A stretch of 60,802 bases of DNA from Plantago elongata. Lineage: Eukaryota; Streptophyta; Magnoliopsida; Lamiales; Plantaginaceae. The notes below the pieces were generated by a model that had not been told where the DNA came from, made no database searches, and saw nothing but the letters and a program-made list of their open reading frames with translations. The stretch lies in NCBI GenBank assembly GCA_036897095.1, contig JAYMSP010000282.1:1-60802 (forward strand), given 5' to 3'. Below are positions 24,901 through 37,400 of the stretch, one piece after another. The translations under genes were made by a program, and so were the position numbers. Position 1 is the stretch's first letter; each line of letters starts with the position of its first letter.

Positions 24901-26886
24901 GTCGTACTACTTACCTCACCCCTTGGCAAATTGACACGAGCAGCTTGGTCGACAGGGGGAGATTTCCTTTTATCCAAGTCGCTTCCTTCAGTACTTCGTT
25001 GAGATTGATCGGAAGAGTGTGATGTCGGAGGAGCTGATAGAACAGCAAGCAAGTTCTTGGTTGATGGAGACGCAGCATTCCCGTTCAATCGGTTCTGGCT
25101 ATCAGGTGATAAGTGACTAGGAGTGTTCAAAGAATTAGTTTTTGAAGGATGAAGTTTGTCTGCTAAGTTAGCTTGTATGGGCAATGAAATTTTGCTAAGA
25201 ATTTGTATAAGTTGGTTCTTGTCAGGTGTTGCGAATTTGTTCTTCTCCTCACCGGTCCCTGCATAGGCAGATATATGGAAGTTAGCCTAATTTACAGTAA
25301 CAGGAAGAGTTAAAAAGATTGATGGGTCCTCTTTCTCTATAATAGAAAAAGATTGCATACCCTTACCAAAAAAAAAAAAAAAAGATTGCATACACTGATA
25401 CGCATCTGCTGGCACTTTTCCATCTACTTAACAGAAATTTCAGAAGCACCCCCAGATATTCATTCTTAGTCTTCTTCTTTTTTCTTTTTTTTTTGGTAAA
25501 ACCTCACTGATTTCTAATAGAAGTGATTAAAATTACACATTTGCGACACTTCTCCATCTACCGAATGGAAATTCCAGAAAACATTTCTCACATGTTCTTG
25601 CTGGCTTCTTTTGTCAATTCTTTGCTAAAAACTCATCCATCAGTGATAACCATGACCTATTTCACTTTGATTTAGTTGAACCATTTTGTTAGCAAATTAG
25701 TACCTTTTCCATGAGTTAGGACTGCCAATAGATTGGCTATGTCAATATCACAGTTGACATTGTTCTCCTGGCTACCAGGACCTACCACTCGTGGGGCAGT
25801 TTCTTCTGGCTGAGTTTTACGCCGCCTCCTATTATGACCAGCAAGCCTGCGCCTACAACTTCGCTTTCCCTCATCAAATTCTGAAAGAGGGTGAAACCTA
25901 ACCAAAGAGAAGAATTCATGTTACAGAAGATACTCGCGAATGACCACAAATTACGCCAAACTGCCACCACAGAAATATGTTATGTTTTGAAGCTGTATTT
26001 CAGTACCATAGATTTAGAAATGGTTCAGACTTCAGAGATACCATGGAGTTCATCTATTGAAATATACAGTTATGATAAGCAAAATATTACTGCACCTAAG
26101 AAACTTTCAACCTCAAAACAGAACTACTTCTAGTTTTCCAATGGAAACAGAAAAAAAGCGTTAAAACACAACTAATGGCAGCCATGACATAGTAACTTCA
26201 GACAATCCAGGGGAGTATGAATATCAAAGCTAAACGATAACTCGAGCACTATGCCTTAAGTAAAGAGCTCAATCGAGAACATATGTAACTAACCTGCTAC
26301 ACTGCTGGCAGAACCTTTGCATTTGTTTCCCCACCAAGGCCTTACCCGCCTTGCTATGAACCTCACACACCTTGTGCCGTCGATGATAGTCCTTGGCAGC
26401 TGACAGATCCTCTTTGCAATTATCCACTTGGCACATCGGATAGTTAGCACCACCAGGTGATCCAGATCTTACCCTCTTATTCGGCCTCGACACAGGCTGC
26501 GGCTCCTCCCTTGAATTTGCAACCCCACCTCTTCCAGCTCCATCTCCACCCCCAAGCATCAGCCTCAGATTCTCACCATCCTCACCATTACGAACACCCG
26601 CTCTAGCATTTGGAGCAGCAGCGTTTTCCACCTCCATCCTCACTGGAGCCTGTGTACCAGATTCCACTCTATCTTGATCATTCGACGACATCCTGGCAAT
26701 GAAACGGGCACTGTCCCAATTCCATGAGTTTTGATTCCAGTCATCGGTGGTATTCTGGCGAATAATACTAGGTGTAGGGAATGAAAGACCGCGTTTCTTG
26801 GCCATTTGATGTGTATTACAGAACCTTCCAGACATCGTTTGATGTATGGCTATAGGAGCAGCTACTTGAGCTCCTATTTCTTCCAT
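21910..26886 (-). CDS. SPL14: Squamosa promoter-binding-like transcription factor, SPL14 (SPL1/12/14) class
   Basis: Ten coding exons: 26294..26886, 25704..25897, 24468..25258, 24311..24385, 24114..24221, 23915..24032, 23499..23634, 23252..23396, 22609..23169 and 21910..22317. Phases agree throughout and give 1042 residues, against about 1035 in Arabidopsis SPL14. The N-terminus [16 protein letters not shown] matches that of SPL14. The zinc-binding SBP domain (residues 149-225) starts at CQVDNC, continues through [13 protein letters not shown] and [15 protein letters not shown], and ends in the basic nuclear signal [17 protein letters not shown]; the exon 1/2 junction splits the Arg codon before FHPL, as is usual in SBP genes. 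It binds GTAC-core promoter sites. An ankyrin-like GITPLHLAA lies near residue 885, and a hydrophobic stretch [18 protein letters not shown] at 1005-1022 is typical of long SPLs. The ATG at 26886 fits the conserved N-terminus. Confidence 0.95.
25361..25379 (+). mobile_element. Minimal poly-A retro-insertion in SPL intron 2
   Basis: CCTTACC plus a run of A is flanked on both sides by AAAAGATTGCATAC (25347-25360 and 25380-25393). A pure tail between 14-bp direct repeats is what an extremely 5'-truncated LINE- or SINE-driven insertion leaves. A similar tail on the opposite strand (TTTTTTTTGGTAAAACC) lies at about 25485 in the same intron. Confidence 0.5.
25410..25590. repeat. Degenerate direct duplication inside SPL intron 2
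   Basis: CACTTTTCCATCTACTTAAC (about 25413) and CACTTCTCCATCTACCGAAT (about 25547) are followed by matching AGAAATTTCAGAA/GGAAATTCCAGAA. The copies flank a T-rich tract, so they may be a long duplication around a retro-insertion. Confidence 0.4.
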
Positions 26887-27700
26887 TTCTTCAAGATAAA
26901 AACTTTAAAACCCGAAAAAAATTGAAAAGCTGCAAATCACCTGCATCACCAAATTAAATTATAACTGGAGTCGAATCTAAAAAGCTTTATAACATAAAAC
27001 AGTAAACAATCACAACAAATGAAACTTTTTCACCAAAGAAAAGACCCATTTCTTCAGATAAATAACTTAAAAACCCCATCAACAAAGAAAGAAAGATTGA
27101 AACCACCTGCAGAACCAAATCTAAAAACTTCAGAACAGAAATCAACAAACAACCACTAAAACTTCTGACCCAAAAATCACAGATTCATACAAAAAACACC
27201 ACCAAGTTGCAAGAACCACTGATCAATTCAACAAGAAACGAGAAAGTTTTCACCTTTACACGAGTTGACTAGTTCATATCCCAAGCTAGCCTAATTTTAG
27301 CAAAAATCAGGTCAACAACCCGAAACAGTTCCTGCAATCAAACAAAATTTACAATAAACAAGTAAAAAGAGAGCACCTTCTAAACGAGTCAACAGATTTC
27401 ATCTCCAAAGTACAGTTGAATTCGATACACCTCTCATCCACAACAAAAATGAATCTTCTTGAAGTTGATTTGTACTCTACCAGCTGAATTTCTCAGTAAA
27501 GCTGAGACCAGATTTGGAATTGATTACAGTAGAAGAGGAGAGATCTGTTCTTGAAGAAGAAGAAGAAGAGAATAGATACACAGAATAGAAATGGAAATAC
27601 AAACGATACAAACACGCATATGCATATGCAAGAAAGAAGAGGAAGAAGGAGAAGAAGAGAAAAGCAGAATATTAAGAAAATAAATGGACCCAAAAAATTC
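26887..27700 (-). promoter_or_regulatory. Probable 5' UTR and core promoter of the SPL gene, CTT-rich
   Basis: On the gene strand 27550-27665 is strongly CT-rich; the plus strand shows (GAA)n at 27554-27573 and AGGAAGAAGGAGAAGAAGAG at 27640-27659, a common feature of plant 5' leaders. A TTGGTGATGCAG/GTGATT sequence near 26942 could be the acceptor of a leader intron. No transcript evidence is available. Confidence 0.4.
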
Positions 27701-27849
27701 TCTCTCTATTTGTACTGTATTTTACTTTTATACTACCATTTGCTATTTCCTCGTCATTTCTTTCTCACTGTCCACTTTCTCTGTTTCACACATTACCATC
27801 TCCTTTTTATCCCTCGCCATTTCTCACTACTGTTACAGTGAATGCAACA

Positions 27850-29250
27850 GCCAGCCATAATGGATTACTACTAAACCTACTAGCTTATCCAAATAGTAGG
27901 TTAAAACCTCAGTTATCTTACGTCCGATAACCCCGTAATAAACACATTATTAATATTTTATTTATATAATCTAAAAATTTTAAAAGTCACTAGTTTAAGA
28001 TTTACATGCTAACTGATCCGACAAGACATATTAACGTAAATGATATTATAGTGATTGAAACAGTAAACTTCGGTGATAAGTGTTTTACTTCATTTACTTT
28101 GACCATCATAATTCGGATAGAGTCTTAATTGGTTAAATTCAGAATTGAATATTAGTTGTTGACTTTAAATAAAAATTAGTTGTAGAATATAATCCTTAAA
28201 TTTGAATTCGTTTACTGGTTCGCGTTTTAATAGATGTCAACTTGGAGTTGAATTTAAGATGTTTATTTGTAAATTATGAATTTACTATTATAATTTAGTG
28301 AGTGGTGAGTGGTGACAAGTTACCTGGCAAAGAGTGTACAGTAAATCTAAGAGAATTTGAGTAGAATTACATTACCAATGACAGCCAATTAGCCATTCAC
28401 TGTGTTCAACTTAAATTTGTATAAGTGGTCTGTGGTCCTGGTTTATCATTTGAAATTCTTTTGGTACAGTAATTAATAATCATTTTATTGAATTGCTTAA
28501 AATACTTGTACTACTATATGCCTTTTCCTATTCCATTATTATCTAGGTGGAGCCCAGAATGTAGCTTATGACAAATTATATAATCCGTACCGTACATTAG
28601 AACTAATTATGGTCATTAATTATAGTCCTATATCGACTATCGTTGTGAGAAAGGTTTGAAAATATCACGCCTTTTGACTTATTACGAATTATGGTTGCCT
28701 CAGCACCTACTGTATGAAAAATGCTGAGATTTGTAGTTTGATTCGTATGTGTATCAATTTTGTATGTGTTTAGATAGATACATTGTTCTTGAGGCAGAAT
28801 TATTAAACGTAGAAAAATAAGATACACAATCCACATAACTCCCTCCTTGGAAGTGCGGGGGTAATAGTTGGTAAAGTCATCAAGAAAGTCACCCGTACTT
28901 GGTACGGAGTCGATTCAATTTTTTTCGTTTATATATGTATTAAATTTTATCTTTTAACAATTAATTACACAGTTTATTTTTCTTCTAAACTATTCATACA
29001 AGTGCATTTGGAGTGATTAAATACATTCCATTTGTACAAAATGGTGATATTTAAATAAATTTATCTAATTATAAATAGTTCTTTTTAGTACAAATTAATT
29101 ACAAAGCTTGATTTGTGAATAAATATACATCTATAATAATAATTTTAAATGTAACTTCATAAATACTTAGAAAAAAATCGATGGTATGTATAAATATAAT
29201 ATAGTCTACATTTATTAATTTAAATTTTAAAATAATTATTTTTAAATTTA
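27850..29250. other. Intergenic DNA, no gene seen
   Basis: AT-rich spacer. A CTCCCTCCTTGGAAGTGCGG string at 28841 recalls a Stowaway end, but no partner was found. Confidence 0.5.
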
Positions 29251-29580
29251 AATTAAATACAATGAAGTACGGGATTAAAAGAAAATTCTGACCTCGTCCC
29301 TGGGGCCGCCAATCCGTAAAGTATAATGCCTAGGATATTTATAGAACTTTGCAATGTACTACAAGCTACTAAGCTAGTTGAAATTTTGTATTGTGGAATC
29401 CTGATAAGTGGTAGTGGGTCGATCGATCCCACCATGAAAATGGAGGGTAATTGTAGCAAGTTGGCAAGAGTGAGACCTGAGAGGAAAAAGTTGGACACTA
29501 ATGAAAGATCGAGCATTTTGCTTGCCAATATGGACTGTTGGACAATTTTGTTGTTACGCGCACCTTTTATTCTTTCATGA
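29251..29580. other. Unassigned segment with open frames on both strands
   Basis: A 91-codon minus frame (29253-29528) and an 84-codon plus frame (29326-29580) overlap in DNA less AT-rich than its flanks. The minus frame has hydrophobic stretches (FFLSGLTLANLLQL, INILGIILYGLAA) but no family I recognise. The minus strand also holds a good TATA word, TTCTATAAATATCC, at about 29335. It could be a promoter fragment, a decayed gene piece or a transposon relic; I do not call a protein. Confidence 0.3.
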
Positions 29581-32500
29581 CCAATCTTTATAAGACCATA
29601 AGTATCAGTTTATGATTGACAATCTTAATAGGTTATAACCTACATCTTTATTTTTAAAAAAAACGAGAAAGGAAATGGAAGAGATCAAATTAAATTGCTC
29701 AAGATACACAAATCTGTGTTTGAATACTATTCAGTCGATTACTATTCAATCTCTTTTTCTTTTTTAAACTTTTCTATTTCTCTTTGTTAAATCTTATAAG
29801 AAAAAATTATCATTTGAAATTATGTAAAATTCGGTAGCGTTGTTTAATTTGAACTTACATATGAAGCATTGTTATTTTTTACATTCATAATGTAATCATA
29901 AATTATTTTTTAATATTATATTAATTATATCCTACAATAATGACAATAATAATATTACTTAATTGAATAGGTGAGGGTCATGGATAAACTACAATCTATT
30001 TATTGTGGTTGAGTTGGTTGAAAGGTTAAGTATGTATATGAGAGAGAAATTAATTATTTATTCAAAAAGTTGGATGGTTGGGTTGGTTGTTCGTTCATGA
30101 ATATTATTTGCCTAAAATATTTATTTTGAATTTAGTTACAGTATTTGTAAATATGAATTTCTACCCACAAAGCGTATATGTTTACATACGATGTGGAATT
30201 CAAAATGTGTCGTTTAATTGATTTTTTCAGATGTGGTGTTTGTATACTAAGAATTTCTCTAATTATATTGTTTAATTATCATACTGTACTAGACTAGTAC
30301 AGTAGTACTTTTTTTTCTAGTATAAACACCCGCTAGCTTATTAAATTAAGAAGTACGGTATTCTGTTAACTTAACTACTCATTGTTTTCACTTTTCAACC
30401 CACAAAATTTCCAACCAGGCTCTGAGTTTGAGTTGGTTTGATTAGATTTTGATGAATTAATTGTGAATAAACTATGTAAATACTCCATCTAAACATACAT
30501 CAATATTAGTGGAATAATTAAGCTACACACATTTTATTCAATGCATGCAACAGGGACTAGGCTGAATAAATTGATACTTTAGGAGGATTATATGCAATTT
30601 ACCCTCAATTCGACTTAATTGAGTTATTAGATCATTTAGTGCAAGTAGTGATTATCTGGTCATGTTGTTCAAGTTGACTCGTTCATTATAATGATATGTA
30701 GATTTCCAGGTATCTTTTAACATGACCGCTTATCAAATGTAGATAATCGCAATTTTTAAAGTAAGTGTGTATTAGAGGACTTTTTATTTGCAGCTAGCAG
30801 TATCATAATTATAGTCAATAGTAATATAATTTGTGAAAGTTTACGCTCGATTTAATAAAACTAACTAAAATGTAGATGGTAGCTGATTGTTAAATAGCTT
30901 ACTTTTCTTAATAATTTAATTTAATTAATTTCTCAAACCAGCTACCTCGTTTAAAAAGTTGCGTTCGCGTAATAAATTTTTTGTGAAAAGAAAATTAATG
31001 AAGTTGAAAAGTTAGTGGTAAACAGGACTTTAATGCTCCGGATGTTTCGTTTGACTGTTGTTCATGTATGGGGCCTGCACACTAGAAAATGTAACTGCAT
31101 CAACCATCAACCAATACAATTACTCATAAATTATTTCTCATATGATATGTCGACCTCATAAATTAACAGGCACAAATACGTTCCGCCCGCTTTACATTTA
31201 CGCCTATGCCCCTTGAATGTCATGCACCGAAAAGGCTACAAAAACAAGAACGGGGATCATTCTCTATTCTAATATAAGGGTCCATATAAACTCCATCATT
31301 TCTCTAATAATTATCAGTATTATTACTAACTTATTAGTGTTATTAGAAGATCTTAACAGCCGATATATATAAAACACAATAATTGCGATAATATATTTTC
31401 TTCTTAGAATAATTTGTAGGTGTTTGCATTGGGATGGACAAGCAACAAGGTGGGCATATGCCAAATCAAATTCTTCATTGTAACATAAGTTGTCAAAAGG
31501 ATTTTTATATTAGCTGTGTCTATTTATATTCCCAATCAACTAATTAACGTGATAATGATGAATATAGGAGGTTAATTAAAAGCTTAATCATGCAATCATA
31601 AGCTCAAGTGAATTATATGCAAATTACAAGTAGAGAGTGGAGAGGGCTGGTGTGAGGAAGTTTGACAACTAGGTATGTTGGCAAAGTTGATGCATCTGGT
31701 CGGACATGTGCTTCGTGTACTAGTTTGGAATCCTTCTAAGTGACCTAACTTCACTATTCGTTCACATTCATTCAATGTTTCTAGCTCGGTTCTTGCCCCA
31801 CTTATCTCCTTGGTACTATGTTAAATTCGAAAAAAGACGACCTTAAAAGTTGAACATCATATGTATAATGTGTGTAATATTTTTAGATAATCATGAATTA
31901 ACATGGTTCAGTTATGGATAAACTTCATATGTATAACGTGTCAGTGTTGTTTGCAATTAATATTCGAATTAACTAGGTTGATATGTGATTATCTTTTATA
32001 ATATTGTGTAACGTACAGTTTCATTAATGTGTTTTTGGTTGAAATGCCATTGTAGCAAATGAGTTATTGTCTTTTATAATACAAGTATATGATTCTGGCT
32101 AATTGTGTCGGTTTTATCAGTTCGTTAAAGCTCTTTAAATTTTTGAAAAACATTATGATGGTAGTTATGTGTCGATATATAGTAACCCACTTGTATGGTT
32201 AAAGATTGGAACAAAGTTACTTAAATTAAGAGAATATTCAATTGGACACGGAATTCACTTGACATCAACTTTGAAGATGGTAGCCAACTCATAATGCCCA
32301 GGATACACGTATCTAAATCTGCCTTATACACGTGTATGTTGTAATAGATCAGTAGATGACATCTATATTTAAAAATGTCCCGTAATGTTTAAACGTATTG
32401 AATTAAAACAAAGTTGTTGTGAAGACATTGAAACTAATGTCGTATGCAGTTATCAAGATAACACGCTTGTACAATTCAACAAATAATATACACGTGTAAT

Positions 32501-34340
32501 GCACATTTCACAATATATATCTCAACTATCGAAAAAATTATGTGTGAAAATGAAGGTAAATGTCCCTGAATTTTTTCTTTCATTAGAGTATTCTTCTCCC
32601 CTTTGTTTCTAATCTCCTTCACTTTGAATGAAAATGGAAATACGGGTATTGGAGATGGTAGGCGGAAAGCAAGATAAAGAGAGCAAAAGTACGTAGTTAC
32701 CGGACCAATTGGCAACTGAAATTAAGATAAGAAGAAGAAGAAAAGCTTAAAGACAAGCTGTAAATAAATGGCAAACTGAGCTAGCAAGTTGTGTACTGTA
32801 GATCCGTGTAAGACGTGACTAGTTAAGTATATTATGGTACACTTATTCACAACTGTACTTTTTGCCCCACCTGCCCTATACCCTTTTTCTTACCGCCCTC
32901 CGTACATTTCCAGTTTTCCACCAATCATTCATTGCCTTTTTATCATACAATAATGCTACCCTGCACCATCCCATATCCACTTTGGGGCGGTATCTTCAAC
33001 CCGCTTATTACTACAGTGAGATGAGATCGGTATCTAGTGTGTTCAATACGCTCACGAGAAGTATAATCGGGGGCTGGAGTATCCCTTCACTTTAGTTCGC
33101 GTAGTCAAAACTGCAGACTTACAATTAAGTGGATCTCGAACTCAGTTATTGTGATTAAATTTGTATTCTCTGAATTTTGACTAGAGATTGGTTTGAATCG
33201 TGGTCCATGTGACATACATACTAATAAATATTGTACCTAGTACAATGAGATCGAGTTACGAAGATATGAAAGCAAACTTCCTAGCAAGCTGGTACTTGTG
33301 AAATGTGAAGGGAATCCTAAGAGGATGTACTATTATTATTATTTTAATTTTTTCTCGCATTGATATTTCATGCAAGTATGGAGGAGAACAAAAGACTAGC
33401 ATTCAGTAATGTATTGAAAACAACAAGTATCTAGGCAGCTCCAGGGTTTTCTATGCCGATATTCCCCCAATTTGCATACTACCACCACAGTTTGTGTAAG
33501 ATCTGTGTGGTACAAACCCTTAAAACACAGACCAATATTACAAGTTTGAACCTATTCAAGTAGTTTATCAGGACATACTAGACGGTTGAATTTCAGAAAG
33601 TCGCGGTTTTACAGTCGGTGGGCACACAAAATAACTCTTAGCTATCTGAAAATGACTTCCAATATAGAAGACAATACGCACGCCTGGCCCAACTAAAACC
33701 TAAGGAAGGGCATCTGGCCGAAGGATTGATTTATAGGCAAATGAGCTTTTTGTTTTTCTTTTCAACCATAAACCTGAACCCAGAATACCCGATACCGATC
33801 TGAATACCCAGTCCTAGGAATAAGCTCTACAGGTGCAACAAATTTCGAGTGAGTTTTCCTCATTCCACATCTTAGAACATCGTATGTTTCTATGCTATGG
33901 CTTAAATACTACTCTTGACCGTATAGGGGACTAGTACAAAACAAACATTCACTGCAGGGTAGGGTACCATGTCCAATTCCTTGCTTTGGTGCATGTACCA
34001 TCAGGCATCAGATAACCCTCCCCATTTCCACTTCCTAAGTACAGGGGTTTCGACTTTCTTACCCTCTTCACTTTCCACTATAAGAAACATGTGCCCCAGA
34101 ACTACAAATCTATCATCAAATGCAACAAGGCCAAAAGCAATTATGGAAAACCAAACCAAAGGCAACGGATTGTCAGTCTAAAACTATCTGAGTATAAAAC
34201 TTTCTGATGTTTTCGCCATGTTTAAAAACATGTCAAACTTTGTCCTCTCAAACATTCATAATTTATATTTAAAAAAAAAAAAAAGAGCACCACCTCTATG
34301 TCAGTTTTGTATATAAGCTGTAGTCCAATCATGATAACTA
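29581..34340. other. Intergenic DNA, no gene supported
   Basis: AT-rich spacer downstream of the interactor-like gene. Short frames here (for example 32862-33095 and 33969-34181) lack family signal, splice context or composition contrast. A short TAT-triplet run occurs near 33330. Confidence 0.5.
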
Positions 34341-34463
34341 TATAAATTATCTAAATGAGGCTCAAGACCTTAGCAGAGACAGCTGAACACTCAGCATTAG
34401 CTATCATCTTCGAAATGAAGCTACCTGACCAGAGTTGATCACCAGGCCAATAAGCAAAGGCTG

Positions 34464-37400
34464 TCAGTAGAACGGGTTTGGCCTCTTCATGGTTTTGTTT
34501 GCAAACAGGCCGATGTTCCCCACCCAGAATAGCACCAGAACAAGAAGCCCTGCAGCAGTTACATACGCATACTGCTGCCACTTCTTCCTGTTTCTGTTGC
34601 GAAGGGGTGGAGGAATAGACGACTTCGTCTTGTTTAGCTTTAGGTATTTCTGAGGCTTTTTAGGCACCACCGTAGTCGTGTCCTTGGCATCTATCTGCCT
34701 GACAGCTTCAACTGCAGTTTCAGTGCTAGGGGCAGAGTCAGAATTGTTGTTGCCATCATTGCTATCACCAGCCTTCTTTCTTTCCTTCTTTCTCAACCTC
34801 TTCTCTCTTTCCTGCATTGTTTAAGTTCACAGATAGGTGAGATGTGTGGGGTAAAAAATGATATGTTAAAACATCACGTCAAATATGCTTGTGTCAAGCA
34901 AATTTTTAGATAAAGCAAGTGATGTTCATGCAGCTTCGCTGAGTATCAGAATGTTAAATTCATACAAGAAATTCAGTTACCTTTTCTTTCTCTTCTGCCT
35001 CCTTCCGTGCTTTCAATTCCGCTCTCAACTGTATCTTCTCTGCTTGCCTTTTCTTCCTTTCACGTGCCTCGTTAGCCTTCGCTAGCCCCTCTAACCTACG
35101 CTCCTCTTTCAACTTAGCTTCAGCTTCCTTCTTTCTCAGTTCTTCGGCTTTCCTATCCAACTCGATCTCCTCCTTTGATTTTGTGGGTTCTTCCTGTACC
35201 TCATCAGGGGCATCCAAGCTATTAACAGTTGCCAAGCCATTTGCTATTACAGGTTCAGCAGCTTTTTTATTTTTCACTGTCAGATTCTTGTTTTCCATCA
35301 TTTTCTTTGGCGATAAATAAGCTACGGTCTCTTTTTCAACAGTCGCCTCTAATTTTGGCTCCAAGGGAGTTTGTGAAACCAAGTCAACCTTGGGTGGTGC
35401 TGAAACCACTCTGTGAACTCTTTCGTCAACATAATTTGGTAGAACAATAGGCTCCTCATCTGGGCCAAGGGAACGGCCATCTAATGTACCGAATCGTCGA
35501 ACAGTACTCCGTGTATTGAAACTGATATACTCCTTGCGGAACTTGTCATTTGTGTTCCAGAGCTCCATAAAATTTTTAACCTTCGAGACCAACACAATCA
35601 TTAAGTTAAGATTTGTCCTTAGTCCTTACGTATCAGAAAGCAGAAAAGGAATCGTGAAACTAACCTGATCCGTACAAAGACGATAAAGTGACTCTGTATC
35701 CCTGCTAAATGCATAATTACTAGCAGTGGCTGCATCATCCCTATACTTGAAGAAATGTTTGTTCTGCATTTTGAAACATTTTGTTAAGTACATTACCTGG
35801 ACTCATCTCATTTAGGAATAAAAGTTAAAACCGTTTTCATTTTTATGACAAAATGCAAATGTAGCTGTCTGCACATTTAGAACTAATGGATAACCATTAG
35901 ACTGATAAATTTTTGCACACGTGGTTTAGCTTCAATACAAGGAGCTATAAATCCCGGCTTATATGTTATGCATTTTGAAATGGAAGGCCCCGTGCAAATA
36001 GATTAAACAGTTGACGAAGTAACAAATCCATGCCACAAGTCACTCATGCCACCTGTGCTTATCAATTATCATAGCTGGTTTAAACAAGAACGATGAATTA
36101 ACTTTTTTCAATAAGCAGCATTACATGATATGAAATCCAACTACATTAAATAAAAATCTATGTAGCAATTCTACTCCCTGGGCAATAACTAAGAACTTCA
36201 ACAAGCACGTGCAGAACTTTTTTCAGAGTATCAAAGTCAGTCAATGTATATGCAGGGTAAACTACTCCTGGATCAGTAATTTTGGAAATAAAAGAGGAAA
36301 TTGCTGCCGGTAATAAAATGCGGGACAATAAATGATAGCATGCAATTAATAAGTTCTACAGCAATAAACAACAAATAACAATATATCGAAGCATACAATT
36401 GCTATCTAGTGAACCATCATATTGTAAGAAATAAGAACTCCGACAAAAAGGTAAGAGAAAGAAGGGATCGCATGGATACTACATGGAATAATCGTATAAG
36501 TTCGTTGCTTCAAGTGCATTAATCTACTACTGCAACTCATAAGAAATTTCAAAATGTTTCTCAGCCTATATATGTGATTTCACTTTAAATTGTGAAAGAC
36601 AAAATCGGGTTCTGAGAAGTGGTTGAATAGCCTTGAATGAAGGCCCCAGGTTGCAATATAAAATCTCCTGCATTAAATTCAACCAACTACCAAGACACTT
36701 GACATATTTGACAACTTAATCTTTAGAAATCATTTTACTCCACTGGTAGGTGAAAAAAATTCCAAAAATTCTGAACACATGCTTCATTTGGTTTACTCAT
36801 AACACACTTTTTTTTTTGAAACGGGTAAAGGGTGACTCGAACCCCCGACCTATAGGTTGGAAGTGATGCGCCTTACCAACTGAGTTGTGCTTCGTTGTCA
36901 ACTCATACACACTTAACAATAGTTTTTTACTCATTCAGGTCTTCCAAGTTCTGTGCTTTTCAGATCTCATCTAGAGTCCAACACAGAAGTTGTGGTTGGC
37001 CGTTGGAAACAAATATCTTCGTAGTATATTAAATGCAGAAGCTATTTTCAACTTTTTAGCAACATTTTTGAAACAGAAGTATCAAAATCAGAGTGAATTT
37101 GGATTCTTTAGTTAACAAAGGCAAAAGAGAACCAGATAATTTTGTTACTATAATTACTGCTTTATTAGTACTGTTTTGGTATTATTTCTACCTTCTACAC
37201 CCACTATTGTTCATGGGTTGTGATTCAACAAACTTTGTTCCCCTTCAAGGTATTAAAGCTCATGTCATTTTATTTGATCCAAAACACAATCAGCTCGATG
37301 GGATAATCTATTAAGATTGGTGTTATTTAAGAACCTGAGACTGGATCGATTGTTTATCTGAACAACTTGCAGGTAAAGTTTTCTCAATTTTAGGTACGAC

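Noticed and set aside
36836..36900. tRNA gene on the minus strand in intron 4 of the interactor-like gene
   Set aside because: It has a poly-A tail and flanking duplication, the marks of a SINE, and lacks an intact acceptor stem.
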